DNA from: Amycolatopsis eburnea
GTDB lineage: Bacteria > Actinomycetota > Actinomycetes > Mycobacteriales > Pseudonocardiaceae
DNA length: 64,000 nt
Assembly: GCF_003937945.1 (NCBI RefSeq)
Contig: NZ_RSEC01000036.1
Coordinates: 496,001 to 560,000, forward strand
Direction of reading: 5' to 3'
Under the pieces are notes generated by a model. It searched no databases. It worked only from the letters and a program-made list of their open reading frames with translations, and was not told where the DNA came from. This document shows, piece after piece, positions 1 to 8,376 of this stretch. A program made the translations under genes and the position numbers. The stretch's first letter is position 1; every line of letters begins with the position of its first letter.

Positions 1-275
1 GCGGGAAGTGCGAAGAGCAGGAGGAACACGATCACGCCGAAGATGGCGAGGGTGTTCCGCTGCCGCTTGAGGTAAGCGGCCGCGCCTTCCTGCACCGCCT
101 TGGCGATGTCCTGCATCTTGGCGGTGCCCTGGCCTGCGGCCAGCACCTCCTTGAGCAGGACGTAGCCGATGACGAGTGCGGCAAGCGCGACCACGGCGAC
201 TACACCGACAATCGTGTAGCCACCTCCGGAGAGCGAGATATTTCCCGCGCCCTCCGCGAGGAACTGCCGTGACAT
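1..275 (-). CDS. hppA: Membrane proton-translocating pyrophosphatase, N-terminal part (cut by window edge)
   Basis: The 91 visible codons match the start of a membrane-integral pyrophosphatase, an enzyme that couples pyrophosphate hydrolysis to ion export. The ATG at 275 has GGAGG about six bases upstream. A hydrophobic helix covers about residues 20-41. It is followed by a charged loop with [12 protein letters not shown] at residues 61-72, a signature of the first cytoplasmic loop of this family. A second helix begins near residue 75. The rest of the protein lies outside the window, so the active-site motifs, the K+ dependence and the pumped ion cannot be judged. The gene diverges from the helicase at 589. 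Confidence 0.85.
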   Translation of the reverse strand, partial: MSRQFLAEGAGNISLSGGGYTIVGVVAVVALAALVIGYVLLKEVLAAGQGTAKMQDIAKAVQEGAAAYLKRQRNTLAIFGVIVFLLLFALP

Positions 276-588
276 TCGTCCTCCAGGAGACGTCGCTCTG
301 CGCCAACGCCGACGGCAAGCCGAGGGTTCGACACGGCCGACGCTGGCATGGACCCTGTACCGAGCGACACGCTAGCCGGGACGCAATGCACGTCTCACAT
401 GACGCTCACCACAGAGGGTGTGGATTGCGGGAGTGTATTGGTATCGCAACCAGCGTCTTCACGCCGTCCCGGTGACGGCACATTCCGTTACCTTGTGAGC
501 CTCCTCACTTGATCGATCACCCTTCCGCCGATCCGTTGGCGCAGCTGGGGATGCGAGAACTGTCGGACCCCTGTGCCAAGCTCAGCTG
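276..588. other. Divergent intergenic region between hppA and the helicase
   Basis: This 313-base gap must hold the promoters of both divergent genes. The Shine-Dalgarno of hppA (GGAGG) lies at its left edge. No open frame here has a credible start and actinobacterial codon bias, and I see no clear hairpin. Confidence 0.5.
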
Positions 589-3039
589 GTGGAGGACTCG
601 AGAGGACGGCGGCTGCTGGGGCGGGTGACCGCCGGCATCCCGTCGCGCGAGAACCCGGTCACGCACGTGGCCGACCTTCCGGGCCGCGCGGCAGGTCACG
701 CAGAGTGGCCGTCGTGGGCGGATCCGGCAGTCGTCGCTGCGCTGCGTGACTGCGGCGTCGCGGCTCCTTGGGCGCACCAGGCCGAGGCGGCTTCGCACGC
801 GTACGAGGGCCGTCACGTCGTGGTTTCGACCGGCACGGCATCGGGCAAGTCGCTGGCCTACCAGCTGCCGGTGCTGTCGCGGCTGGCCGCCGGCGAGAAG
901 GCGAACGCGCTGTACCTGTCGCCGACGAAGGCGCTGGGCGCGGACCAGCTGCGGTCGGTGTCCTCTTTGGACGTCCCGGGTGTGCGGGCGGCGTCGTTCG
1001 ACGGGGACACCCCGATGGCGGAGCGCGACTGGGTGCGCGCGCACGCGAACTGGGTGTTCACCAATCCGGACATGCTGCACCGCGGGATCCTCTCGGCACA
1101 CGGGCGGTGGGCGTCGTTCTTCCGGCGGCTCAGCTGCGTCGTGGTCGACGAGTGCCACAGCTACCGCGGGGTGTTCGGCTCGCACGTCGCCTTGCTGCTG
1201 CGCCGGCTGCGGCGGGTGGCGGAGCACTACGGCGCTTCGCCGGTGTTCGTGCTCGCTTCGGCGACAACGGCTTCGCCTGCTTCGTTCGCTTCGCGCCTGA
1301 CGGGCGTGCCTTGTGTCGCCGTGACGGAGGACGCCTCGCCGCGCGGCGCCCGCACGGTCGCGTTGTGGGAGCCGCCGCTGCTGGAGGAACTGACCGGGGA
1401 GAACGGCGCGCCGGTCCGGCGTTCGGCCGGTGCCGAGACGTCGCGGATCCTCGCCGACCTGGTCCTCGAAGGCGCCCGGTCGCTGGCGTTCATCCGGTCC
1501 CGGCGTGGTGCGGAGCTGGCCGCGCTGGGTGCGCGTCGCATTCTGTCCGAAGTGGACCCCGCGCTGGCGGAAACCGTTGCGGCGTACCGGTCTGGTTACT
1601 TGCCGGAGGAGCGACGAGCGCTCGAAGCGGCGTTGCTGTCGGGGCGGTTGCTGGGGGTCGCCACGACGAACGCGCTGGAGCTGGGCGTCGACATCGCGGG
1701 GCTGGACGCGGTGGTGCTGGCCGGCTACCCGGGCACGCTCGCTTCGTTCTGGCAGCAGGCCGGGCGCGCGGGCCGGTCCGGTGATTCCGCGCTGGTGGTG
1801 TTCGTCGCGCGGGACGACCCGCTCGACACCTACCTCGTCCACCACCCGGCGGCGCTGCTCGAGCGGCCGGTGGAGACGGCGGTGCTCGACCCGGCGAACC
1901 CGTACGTGCTGGCGCCGCAGCTCGCGTGCGCCGTCGCCGAGCTGCCGCTGACGCTTTCCGAGCTGGAGGTGTTCGGCGGCGCGGCGGCACTGGAGGTGCT
2001 GGCCGAACTGGCGGAGCAGAAGCTGCTGCGGCGCCGGTCGAGCGGCTGGTACTGGACTTCGCGCGACCGGCCGCACGCCGAGGTCGGCATCCGCGGGACG
2101 GGCGGCGAGCAGATCGCGGTCGTCGAAGCGGACTCCGGGCGGATGCTCGGGACGGTCGACCCGGGCTCGGCGTGCTTCGCCGTCCACCCCGGCGCGGTGT
2201 ACCTGCACCAGGGGTCGTCGTACGTCGTCGACGAGCTGGACCTGGAGACCGGGCTGGCGCTGGTGCACGCGGAAAACCCGGACTGGACGACGACCCCGCG
2301 CGAGATCGTGGACATTTCGGTGCTGAGCACCCAGGAGAAGCAGGACTTCGGCGGGGTGAGCGTCTGCCTTGGCGAGGTGGCCGTGACGTCGCAGGTCGTC
2401 GGGTACCTGCGACGCCGGCCGTCCGGGGAGGTGCTGGACCACACGCCGCTCGACCTGCCGGAGCAGAGCCTGCGCACGCGCGCGGTCTGGTACACGGTTT
2501 CCGCCGAGCTGCTCGGCGGCACCGCGGTCGATGGCGTGGCGGGGACCGGGGGCCATCGGGTGGGGACCGAATCTGCGGGGCCGGTGGGGACCGGGGAGGA
2601 AACCCCGGCGAGCGGTCGGGGGCCCGCTCGCGAGGGTGGCAGGACACCGGGGGGTGCCGGATTGGTTCCGGCACGGGTCCCCGGTGCCCTGCATGCCGCC
2701 GAGCACGCGGCGATCGGCCTGCTACCGCTGTTCGCTACGTGCGACCGGTGGGACATCGGCGGGGTGAGTACCGCGTGGCACGACGACACCGGGGAGGCGA
2801 CGGTGTTCGTGCATGACGGCCATCCCGGGGGTGCGGGGTTCGCCGAACGCGGTTATGCCGCGATTGTCCCGTGGCTGGCCGCAACGCGGGAGGCGATCGT
2901 CTCCTGCGAGTGCCCGACGGGATGCCCGTCCTGCGTCCAGTCGCCGAAGTGCGGGAACGGCAACGATCCGCTGGACAAGGCGGGTGCGGTGGCCGTTCTG
3001 GAAACCGTGCTCGGGGCGTTGCGTCAACACGGGAGCTAG
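589..3039 (+). CDS. DEAH-box ATP-dependent helicase of the helicase/secretion-neighbourhood type
   Basis: This 816-residue superfamily 2 helicase has Walker A GTASGKS (residues 82-88), a DECH box (187-190), a QQAGRAGRSG motif VI and a C-terminal cysteine cluster (C773, 775, 779, 782, 788). The cluster resembles the metal-binding end of MrfA/YprA-type repair helicases. The GTG at 589 is the first in-frame start and sits behind a purine-rich stretch. The family regularly sits beside tad secretion genes in actinobacteria (Rv3649 in M. tuberculosis), and the tad operon follows here. A Gly/Thr/Pro-rich stretch at about residues 645-697 lies between otherwise well-conserved blocks and looks like a lineage-specific insertion. 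DNA repair is inferred from the family; the sequence does not show the substrate. Confidence 0.9.
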   Translation: MEDSRGRRLLGRVTAGIPSRENPVTHVADLPGRAAGHAEWPSWADPAVVAALRDCGVAAPWAHQAEAASHAYEGRHVVVSTGTASGKSLAYQLPVLSRLAAGEKANALYLSPTKALGADQLRSVSSLDVPGVRAASFDGDTPMAERDWVRAHANWVFTNPDMLHRGILSAHGRWASFFRRLSCVVVDECHSYRGVFGSHVALLLRRLRRVAEHYGASPVFVLASATTASPASFASRLTGVPCVAVTEDASPRGARTVALWEPPLLEELTGENGAPVRRSAGAETSRILADLVLEGARSLAFIRSRRGAELAALGARRILSEVDPALAETVAAYRSGYLPEERRALEAALLSGRLLGVATTNALELGVDIAGLDAVVLAGYPGTLASFWQQAGRAGRSGDSALVVFVARDDPLDTYLVHHPAALLERPVETAVLDPANPYVLAPQLACAVAELPLTLSELEVFGGAAALEVLAELAEQKLLRRRSSGWYWTSRDRPHAEVGIRGTGGEQIAVVEADSGRMLGTVDPGSACFAVHPGAVYLHQGSSYVVDELDLETGLALVHAENPDWTTTPREIVDISVLSTQEKQDFGGVSVCLGEVAVTSQVVGYLRRRPSGEVLDHTPLDLPEQSLRTRAVWYTVSAELLGGTAVDGVAGTGGHRVGTESAGPVGTGEETPASGRGPAREGGRTPGGAGLVPARVPGALHAAEHAAIGLLPLFATCDRWDIGGVSTAWHDDTGEATVFVHDGHPGGAGFAERGYAAIVPWLAATREAIVSCECPTGCPSCVQSPKCGNGNDPLDKAGAVAVLETVLGALRQHGS

Positions 3040-3079
3040 AACGGCCACTTGGTGGTTCATGGAGTTGTGTCGTGCTCCG

Positions 3080-3106
3080 CCACGGCCGGGCTGGGACCGG
3101 CCGTGG
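3080..3106. terminator. Bidirectional hairpin between convergent genes
   Basis: CCACGGCCGG (3080-3089) and CCGGCCGTGG (3097-3106) form a perfect 10-bp GC stem with a 7-base loop. It lies between the converging helicase and primase-like genes. There is no T-tract, as is usual for actinobacterial terminators. Confidence 0.7.
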
Positions 3107-3123
3107 GCGGTGGTTCGGGTGAC

Positions 3124-3741
3124 TCAGGCCGCGGTGGTCTGAACCAGCTGCGAAGCTCCGGCGCCGGCCAGCGCACGGACGAGCACGTCGTGCACCTCGG
3201 CGGCGTCCGGCAGCTGCCAGCCGCAGACCTCGGGCTTGACGCGCCAGTGCACGACACCGTGCTGGAACGGCGACGGCGGCAGCGGGATGTAGCTGTCCTT
3301 GCCGTGCCACTGGATGCCGGCCCGCGACGCCAGCTCGGCCGGAACGTGGTCGGCGACGGTGGTCAGGAAGAGCCAGCGGCCGTTCGGCAGCGCGATGATC
3401 GGCGCGGGGTGGCCGATGGCGCGGAGCAGGCGGCAGGCGCGCTTGCCGAGTTCGTCGTCGACCTCGATGGCGTCGAGGACGGTGCCGGTCGCGACGAGCA
3501 GGCTGTGGGTGCGGTCGGAGAACCAGGTGGCGACTTCGTGGGCGTGGGTGCCGATCTGCTCGCGCCAGGCGTCACTCGCCGGCACCGGACGGCGCCAGGT
3601 GAGGTCGTCGCCTTCGGTGAGCGGTGCGGGGTTGACGCCCGGGAGCACCGGCCAGCCACGCCAAGCGAGTCCGATCGCCTCCGCCCGCAGTTCGATGCGG
3701 AAGGCACCTCGCCAGCTGTCCGGCCAATTCGCGTCCAACAT
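3124..3741 (-). CDS. Primase/polymerase-like protein (bifunctional primase-polymerase N-terminal domain type)
   Basis: The 205-residue product opens with an AEAIGLAWRGWPVLPG segment. This resembles the start of the bifunctional DNA primase/polymerase domain found in archaeo-eukaryotic-type primases. A WRRP motif and a central IIALPNGRWLFLTT strand follow. The ATG at 3741 is the first start. The protein is far shorter than a full replicative primase and has no helicase part, so it may be a stand-alone prim-pol fold or a degenerate relative. I cannot place the catalytic acidic residues with confidence. It converges on the helicase gene; the tad operon, also minus-strand, lies upstream across a 534-base gap. 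Confidence 0.6.
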   Translation of the reverse strand: MLDANWPDSWRGAFRIELRAEAIGLAWRGWPVLPGVNPAPLTEGDDLTWRRPVPASDAWREQIGTHAHEVATWFSDRTHSLLVATGTVLDAIEVDDELGKRACRLLRAIGHPAPIIALPNGRWLFLTTVADHVPAELASRAGIQWHGKDSYIPLPPSPFQHGVVHWRVKPEVCGWQLPDAAEVHDVLVRALAGAGASQLVQTTAA

Positions 3742-4275
3742 TGTCTTCCTGCCTTAGGTTCCGGTTCTCCGCGACCCGCTAGACCCTGTCGTGGTGTCGC
3801 ACATCTCACTTAACGGCAAGTTGCACATTGCCCGGAACCCCCACGCGACAACCGGTGGTTACGAGGCGATGAACGCCCAGTGATCCGTACGGCCCGACCG
3901 AACCCGGCGGCACATATCGACGGCGAACGGCGACCGCACGCGGACCGCTCGTCGTGCGAATCCCCAGGACGGGACCCGCTCGAACCGGCCGGGCGGTAGC
4001 GGTGGCGCAGCGGTTCGCCCCAGGTGAGCGGGGTGTTCGACCGCTCGCCGTGCACCAACGACCGCTGCCCGTGACGACGCGCCGCTCATCGCCGGGCCCA
4101 TGGCGAGAGCCGGTTATCGCCGCATACCGACCGGTCGGCGCGACGAACGGTAGGCCGCGCTGACGGCGACGAGCGGTTCCGGCCACGGTGCTCGGCAAGC
4201 GGCGGCGGGTGGCCCACGGGCCTCCGCCGCGGTGGCGGGCTGCCGTGGTTGGCCATCGCCTGGCCACTCGCGCTC
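3742..4275. other. Intergenic region with no recognised gene
   Basis: This 534-base gap lies between the primase-like start and the end of the tad operon. Several open frames cross it on both strands, but their products are Arg/Pro/Gly-rich, as expected of shadow frames. It presumably holds the promoter of the primase-like gene. Confidence 0.5.
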
Positions 4276-4635
4276 TTACGGGGGCCGGGCGGTGGGGCCG
4301 GCTCGGGCGCGGGCTGCTGGGCCGGGTAGGCCGGCGAGGCCGCCGGTGGGGGACTCGACCTCGATCAGGGCGTCGAGGCGTTGCCAGCGGCAGGTCAGGA
4401 GCTTCACTCCCATCCGGTCGGTGACCCACCGGGCGCGTTCGCAGGCTTGTACCGGGCCTTCTGCCGCGTGGGAGGCCGCCGCCAGGGCTGCCAGGTCGGC
4501 AGCTGCCTCGGCTCGGTGGCGGGCGATCGTGGCCGCTCCCAGCCAGATGCCGAGGGTGGTCACGCCGGTCAACGCGGCGACGGCCAGCGCTGTCCAGATC
4601 GTGGCCGCTCCCCTGTCCGAACGCGGGTCAACCAT
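4276..4635 (-). CDS. TadE-like protein of the helicase/secretion neighbourhood (Rv3654c type)
   Basis: The 119-residue protein begins MVDPRSDRGAATIWT and has one hydrophobic helix at about residues 10-33, followed by a helical AEAAADLAALAAASHA segment. This is the layout of the small secondary TadE-like protein in actinobacterial tad clusters, a pseudopilin-like protein with one membrane helix. The N-terminal DRGAATI block matches the usual processing-site region. It overlaps the end of the preceding TadE gene by eight bases and is the last gene of the operon. A role in Flp pilus assembly is inferred from context. Confidence 0.8.
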   Translation of the reverse strand: MVDPRSDRGAATIWTALAVAALTGVTTLGIWLGAATIARHRAEAAADLAALAAASHAAEGPVQACERARWVTDRMGVKLLTCRWQRLDALIEVESPTGGLAGLPGPAARARAGPTARPP

Positions 4636-4981
4636 CGTCGGTCCCGGTGCCCGGCTCGGCCACCGCGTAGGCCGTCGCGTTGAGGTGGACCGCCGGGAGC
4701 AGGCCGCCGGCGGGTTGGGCCGTCACCTTCACCGTTATCGCGTCGCCTGCTTGCTCGACGGTGAGCTTCGCGTCCGTCGGGGCGATTCGGTGGACGGCCG
4801 CCGCTGCCAGCTCGGGTTGGCCCCTTGACAGGAGTCTTGCCGCTTCGCGGGCCGCGTCGGTGCAGCGCAGCTGGCTCGTCAGGGCTGTCAGGGCCGCTAC
4901 CAGCAGCACCGTGGTCACCGTCAGGCCGGCGAGGCCGAGGGCCGCCTCGACCGTCACCGCTCCTTCGTCCCGGCGGGTCAC
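4628..4981 (-). CDS. TadE-family minor pilin
   Basis: The 117-residue product starts VTRRDEGAVTVEAALGLAGL. The EGAVTVEAAL stretch followed by a membrane helix is the TadE signature, in which the glutamate marks the pilin-like processing region. I chose the GTG at 4981 because it overlaps the TGA of the Flp pilin gene in a GTGA junction, like the other junctions of this operon. An upstream GTG at 5023 would run inside the pilin gene. The C-terminal half (about residues 45-110) is predicted to be extracytoplasmic. TadE proteins are minor subunits of Tad pili. Confidence 0.85.
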   Translation of the reverse strand: MTRRDEGAVTVEAALGLAGLTVTTVLLVAALTALTSQLRCTDAAREAARLLSRGQPELAAAAVHRIAPTDAKLTVEQAGDAITVKVTAQPAGGLLPAVHLNATAYAVAEPGTGTDDG

Positions 4982-5154
4982 GACGGCACCGTCAGGGCCT
5001 TCATGACCAGGTTCGTCAGCCACGAGACCACCGAGTCCCCGGTGAGCAGTGTGTAGAGAACGGCCGCGAACGCCGCGACGGCCACGGTGACGATCGCGTA
5101 CTCGACGGTCGTGGAGCCTTCGTCCGAGCGGAGGCGGCGCTTGAACGCGCGCAT
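4978..5154 (-). CDS. Flp-type pilin (DUF4244-like)
   Basis: This 58-codon gene encodes MRAFKRRLRSDEGSTTVEYA followed by a hydrophobic segment (about residues 19-38) and a short tail ending in LTVPS. The basic leader, the DEGSTTVEYA cleavage region and the following helix are typical of actinobacterial Flp pilins. The major pilin is processed by a prepilin peptidase, which is not encoded in this window. The ATG at 5154 is preceded by GGGAAGAAC, and the stop overlaps the start of the TadE gene. The gene is short and easily missed, but its position between tadC and tadE matches Rv3656c. Confidence 0.85.
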   Translation of the reverse strand: MRAFKRRLRSDEGSTTVEYAIVTVAVAAFAAVLYTLLTGDSVVSWLTNLVMKALTVPS

Positions 5155-5179
5155 GGGTTCTTCCCTTCGGTACTGGTGG

Positions 5180-5887
5180 TCAGAAGAGGGGACCGAGGTG
5201 GCCGGCCAGGCCGAGGACGACCGGCAGCACGCCCAGGCAGAAGAAGGCCGGCAGGAAACACACGCCGACCGGCAGGGCGAGCGCCACCCCGGCCCGTTCG
5301 GCGCGCTCCTCCGCTTCCGCGGACAGCTCGTCGCGGAAGCGGACGGCGAGGTCGGCGGCCGCCGACGCGAAGGCCGCGCCGGAGCGGGACGTCCGGGTGG
5401 CCGCGCCCGCCAGTTCGGCGAGTCCGGGGGTCGTGCGCACCGGTTCCCACGCCTCTTCCGGTCGGGAGCCGAGGGCCAGGTGGCCGGCCGTCGAGCGCAG
5501 TGCCTCGGCCGCGGCCGGGGGCGCTGTTGCGGCGACGGCGTCGAGTGCCGAAGGAACCGGCAGCCCCGCTCGCAGGCAGGCCGCCAGGAGGTCGAGTGTT
5601 CCCGCGAGCCGGAGCCTGGTCGCGATGTCCGTCGTCGGTGCGCGGGGACGGCGGGCGCGGCGGATGGCCCACCAGCCGGTGGCGGTCAGCATCGCGCCCA
5701 GCGTCACCCCGGTGGCGCCGCCGACCAGCACCGCCGTCGACACGCCGGCCGCCGCCGTCGCGATGGGGCCCAGCGCGACCGGCCACTTCCGGGTGGGCTT
5801 GTGAGGCCGGCCGAAGCGGCGCGCTGCCGTGTTGTCCGGCCAGATGAGCAGGGCCGAGGCGACGAGTACGAGTGCGGCGGCGTTCAT
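5180..5887 (-). CDS. tadC: TadC-like type II/IV secretion inner-membrane protein
   Basis: The 235-residue protein begins MNAAALVLVASALLIWP. It has two hydrophobic segments near the N-terminus, a GLPVPSALDAVAA motif typical of the GspF/TadC domain (about residues 115-130), and a C-terminal membrane segment FFCLGVLPVVLGLAGHL. Together with TadB it should form the inner-membrane platform on which the TadA ATPase acts. The ATG at 5887 overlaps the tadB stop in an ATGA junction. A longer open frame extends upstream, but that extension lies over tadB and has shadow-frame composition. Confidence 0.9.
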   Translation of the reverse strand: MNAAALVLVASALLIWPDNTAARRFGRPHKPTRKWPVALGPIATAAAGVSTAVLVGGATGVTLGAMLTATGWWAIRRARRPRAPTTDIATRLRLAGTLDLLAACLRAGLPVPSALDAVAATAPPAAAEALRSTAGHLALGSRPEEAWEPVRTTPGLAELAGAATRTSRSGAAFASAAADLAVRFRDELSAEAEERAERAGVALALPVGVCFLPAFFCLGVLPVVLGLAGHLGPLF

Positions 5888-6642
5888 CGGATGCGTACCT
5901 GTCCGGTCAGCGCGCGGCACCACGCCGTGCCCGCCCAAAGCAGGACGCTGCCGACGATGAGCAGCAGCCGGCCCGGGGTGCTCCCGGTCAGCACGGAGAG
6001 CGGGGCCGCGCCCATCGCCTGCCCGAGGAGCAGGCACAGCGCCGGGAGGCCGGTGAGCACCGCCGCGCTCGCTCGGGGCCCGGCCAGCTTCGCGCGCATC
6101 CGGCGGGCGAAGCCCAGACTCGCTTCGGCGTCGCGGCGGGCCGCGTCGAGGACGTCGGCCATCGGCAGGCCGTAGCGCCTGCCGAGCGTCCAGGACGCTG
6201 CCAGTTCCGGCAGGGCCGGTGCGTGCAGTTCGCTGTCGAGCCGGGCCGCCGTCGCCAAGGCGCGGAGGTCGTTCGCCAGCGCCGGGACGACGTCCGCGGC
6301 CGCTTCCGCCGCGGTGACGGGGTGGGCTCCGGACCGGAGCTCGGCCACCATCGTCCGCAACGCGGTCGCGGTGTGCGCAGCCATCGCCAGCTCGGCGGTC
6401 GCGCGCCGGTGGGCCCGCCACTCCTGGCGCCACGCCAGGGTCAGGACGCCGGCGGCGATCGCGCCGCCGATTCCGGCCGGCACCGCGGCGAGCGCGGTGG
6501 GGAGCAGCCAGCAGACGACGCGCCGGACGTCCGGGAGGCGGATCGTCGTCGGTGGCTCGACCGCCGCTTGGAGCCGGTTCGGTGGTGCGGGCCAGCACGC
6601 CAGAGCCGCGCCGACGCACAGCGGGACCCACGCCGTGATCAC
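5884..6642 (-). CDS. tadB: TadB-like type II/IV secretion inner-membrane protein
   Basis: The 252-residue protein starts VITAWVPLCVGAALACWP at the GTG at 6642, just downstream of the tadA stop at 6677. A second hydrophobic segment follows at about residues 40-65. A GspF-like domain then includes YGLPMADVLDAARRDAEAS and two C-terminal hydrophobic segments. It is the partner of TadC in the platform of the Tad pilus machine. The in-frame extension upstream of this start overlaps tadA and was discarded. Order and overlaps match Rv3658c-Rv3657c. Confidence 0.9.
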   Translation of the reverse strand: MITAWVPLCVGAALACWPAPPNRLQAAVEPPTTIRLPDVRRVVCWLLPTALAAVPAGIGGAIAAGVLTLAWRQEWRAHRRATAELAMAAHTATALRTMVAELRSGAHPVTAAEAAADVVPALANDLRALATAARLDSELHAPALPELAASWTLGRRYGLPMADVLDAARRDAEASLGFARRMRAKLAGPRASAAVLTGLPALCLLLGQAMGAAPLSVLTGSTPGRLLLIVGSVLLWAGTAWCRALTGQVRIR

Positions 6643-6676
6643 CCGCGTCTCCTTTGCTCGTGCGGGAAACCGTTGG

Positions 6677-7828
6677 TCAGCACGCGATCGCCCCCGAAGT
6701 CGCGAAGAGGTGGCGGTCGATCGTCCAGCGGCCCGCGCGCCACACCGGCACCACCCGGGCCCGGCCGTGCTCGGCGCGGAGGACGCCGACCTCGGCGAGG
6801 CGACGGCGGCCGCCCTGCTCGCGTCGCATGTGCAGGACCACGCGGATCGCCGCGACCAGCTGGCTGTGCACGGCATCGCGGCCGAGGCCGCCCAGCGCGG
6901 CGAGTGCCTCGATGCGGGCGGGCACCTCCGCCGGGGAGTTCGCGTGGACGGTGCAGGCGCCGCCGTCGTGGCCGGTGTTCAGCGCGGTGAGCAACGCGCC
7001 GACTTCGGCGCCGCGGACCTCGCCGACCACCAGCCGGTCGGGGCGCATGCGCAGGGCCTGGCGCACCAGCTCGGGCAGGCCGACCGCGCCCACACCCTCC
7101 ACATTGGCCGGACGGGCGACGAGGCTGACGAACTGCGGGTGGGCGGGCTGCAGCTCGCCGGCGTCCTCGACGCAGACGATCCGCTCGGCCGGGTCGACCG
7201 CGCCGAGCAGCGCGGCGAGGAGGGTGGTTTTGCCCGCACCCGTTCCGCCGGTGACGAGAAACGCCATTCGCTTCGCGACGACGGTCTGCAGCAGTTTCGC
7301 GCCTTCGGCGTCGAACGCGCCGAGCGTGCGGAGTGCGGCGAGGTCGTGCGTTGCCGGGCGGAGGACGCGGAGGGACAGGCAGGTGCCCGCCGCCGCGACC
7401 GGTGGGAGGACGGCGTGGACGCGGATCCGGCCGTGCGGACCGGAGCCGGGGAGCCAGCCGTCCACATAGGGCTGGGCGTCGTCGAGGCGGCGGCCCGCGG
7501 CGAGGGCGAGGCGCTGGGCCAGGCGGCGGACGGCCTCCTCGTCGGTGAAGTGGACGGTGGTGCGGGTGAGGCCGGTGGGGCCGTCCGTCCAGACTTCGCC
7601 TGGGCCCGTGACGAGCACGTCGGTGGTCGTCGGGTCTTCGAGGAGCGGGGCGAGGGGGCCGGCGCCGAGGAGTTCGTCGCGGGCTTGGCGGGCCGCGTCG
7701 AGGACGGCGTCGTGGCCGAGGGCACCGGCCGCCTCGGCGCGGACGGCGGTGGCGACGGCGACCGGGTCGGCCTGGCGGCGGTCGCCGGCGAGGCGGTTGC
7801 GGACGCGGTCCACGAAGTCGGTCGTCAT
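6677..7828 (-). CDS. tadA: TadA/CpaF-type secretion ATPase
   Basis: The 383-residue ATPase powers assembly of the Flp pilus. The Walker A motif GGTGAGKT is at residues 194-201, an Asp-box-like VEDAGELQP at about 220-228, and the Walker B region VVGEVRG at 267-273. The N-terminal half contains the LLEDPTTTDVLVTGP segment typical of the CpaF/TadA N-domain. It lacks the long N-terminal extension seen in some CpaF proteins. The ATG at 7828 overlaps the stop of the repeat-protein gene upstream, so the two are probably translationally coupled. It corresponds to Rv3659c. Confidence 0.95.
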   Translation of the reverse strand: MTTDFVDRVRNRLAGDRRQADPVAVATAVRAEAAGALGHDAVLDAARQARDELLGAGPLAPLLEDPTTTDVLVTGPGEVWTDGPTGLTRTTVHFTDEEAVRRLAQRLALAAGRRLDDAQPYVDGWLPGSGPHGRIRVHAVLPPVAAAGTCLSLRVLRPATHDLAALRTLGAFDAEGAKLLQTVVAKRMAFLVTGGTGAGKTTLLAALLGAVDPAERIVCVEDAGELQPAHPQFVSLVARPANVEGVGAVGLPELVRQALRMRPDRLVVGEVRGAEVGALLTALNTGHDGGACTVHANSPAEVPARIEALAALGGLGRDAVHSQLVAAIRVVLHMRREQGGRRRLAEVGVLRAEHGRARVVPVWRAGRWTIDRHLFATSGAIAC

Positions 7829-8376
7829 GGGGTTACCGGTTCGGTTGGGGCGGACTGGGCGGTGACTCGGGTGCCGGGCCGGGGTTGGGACGGCAGCGGC
7901 GTCGGGGTGGGTGCGGCCGGAGTGGCTTCGGCGGTGACTCGGGTGCCCGGCCGTGACGGGAGTGGCAGCGCCGCCGGAGTGCGCGGCGGGGTGGCTTCGG
8001 CGGTGACTCGGGTGCCCGGTTGTGACGGGAGTGGCAGCGGCTGCGGGGAGAACGCTGGCGGGGTGGTCTCGGCCGTGGTGCCGGCGCCCGCCTGCGACGA
8101 GAGTGGCAGCGGCGCCGGAGTGCCCTCGGCGGTGACTCGGGTGCCCGCCTGCGACGGAAGTGGCAGCAGTGCCGGAATGCGCGTCCGGGTGGCGTCGGCG
8201 GTGACTCGGGTGCCGAATCGTGACTGGAACGGCAGCGATGCCGGAGTTGGCTCGGCCGTGGGTTGGGGGGCGGGTGGTAGCAGGGACAGGAAGTTCTTCG
8301 CGCTTGTCCGTCCTCGGCTTGCCAGGGTCAGCAGGGTGGGCAGGAGGAGGTCGCGGACTCTTGTCGGGGTTGTCAT
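7825..8376 (-). CDS. Repeat-rich Pro/Thr/Ala protein inserted between ssd and tadA; function unknown
   Basis: The 183-residue product has a basic, partly hydrophobic start (residues 1-34, with LLLPTLLTLASRGRTSAKNF). The rest consists of about six imperfect copies of a 19-24-residue unit. Its core GTRVTAEATP recurs near residues 55, 78, 121, 144 and 168, with a degenerate copy near 98, each linked by Pro-rich PLPLPSQ. Nothing resembles a folded domain. It overlaps ssd upstream (ATGA) and tadA downstream (ATGA), so it sits inside the operon's coupled reading chain. The M. tuberculosis operon goes directly from ssd to tadA, so this is an extra gene. It could be a disordered linker or scaffold, or a spacer created by minisatellite expansion. 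Confidence 0.75.
   Translation of the reverse strand: MTTPTRVRDLLLPTLLTLASRGRTSAKNFLSLLPPAPQPTAEPTPASLPFQSRFGTRVTADATRTRIPALLPLPSQAGTRVTAEGTPAPLPLSSQAGAGTTAETTPPAFSPQPLPLPSQPGTRVTAEATPPRTPAALPLPSRPGTRVTAEATPAAPTPTPLPSQPRPGTRVTAQSAPTEPVTP
7861..8215. repeat. In-frame minisatellite within the tad-operon repeat gene
   Basis: The sequence GGTGACTCGGGTGCC or a close variant begins at 7861, 7933, 8002, 8131 and 8200, with a degenerate copy near 8074. Spacings are 72, 69, about 72, about 57 and 69 bases, all multiples of three. The repeats therefore keep the minus-strand reading frame and encode the GTRVTAE units. Confidence 0.85.

Noticed and set aside
5180..6631. A 483-residue version of TadC with a long N-terminal extension
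   Set aside because: The extension lies over tadB and has shadow-frame composition; the ATG at 5887 makes a standard ATGA junction.
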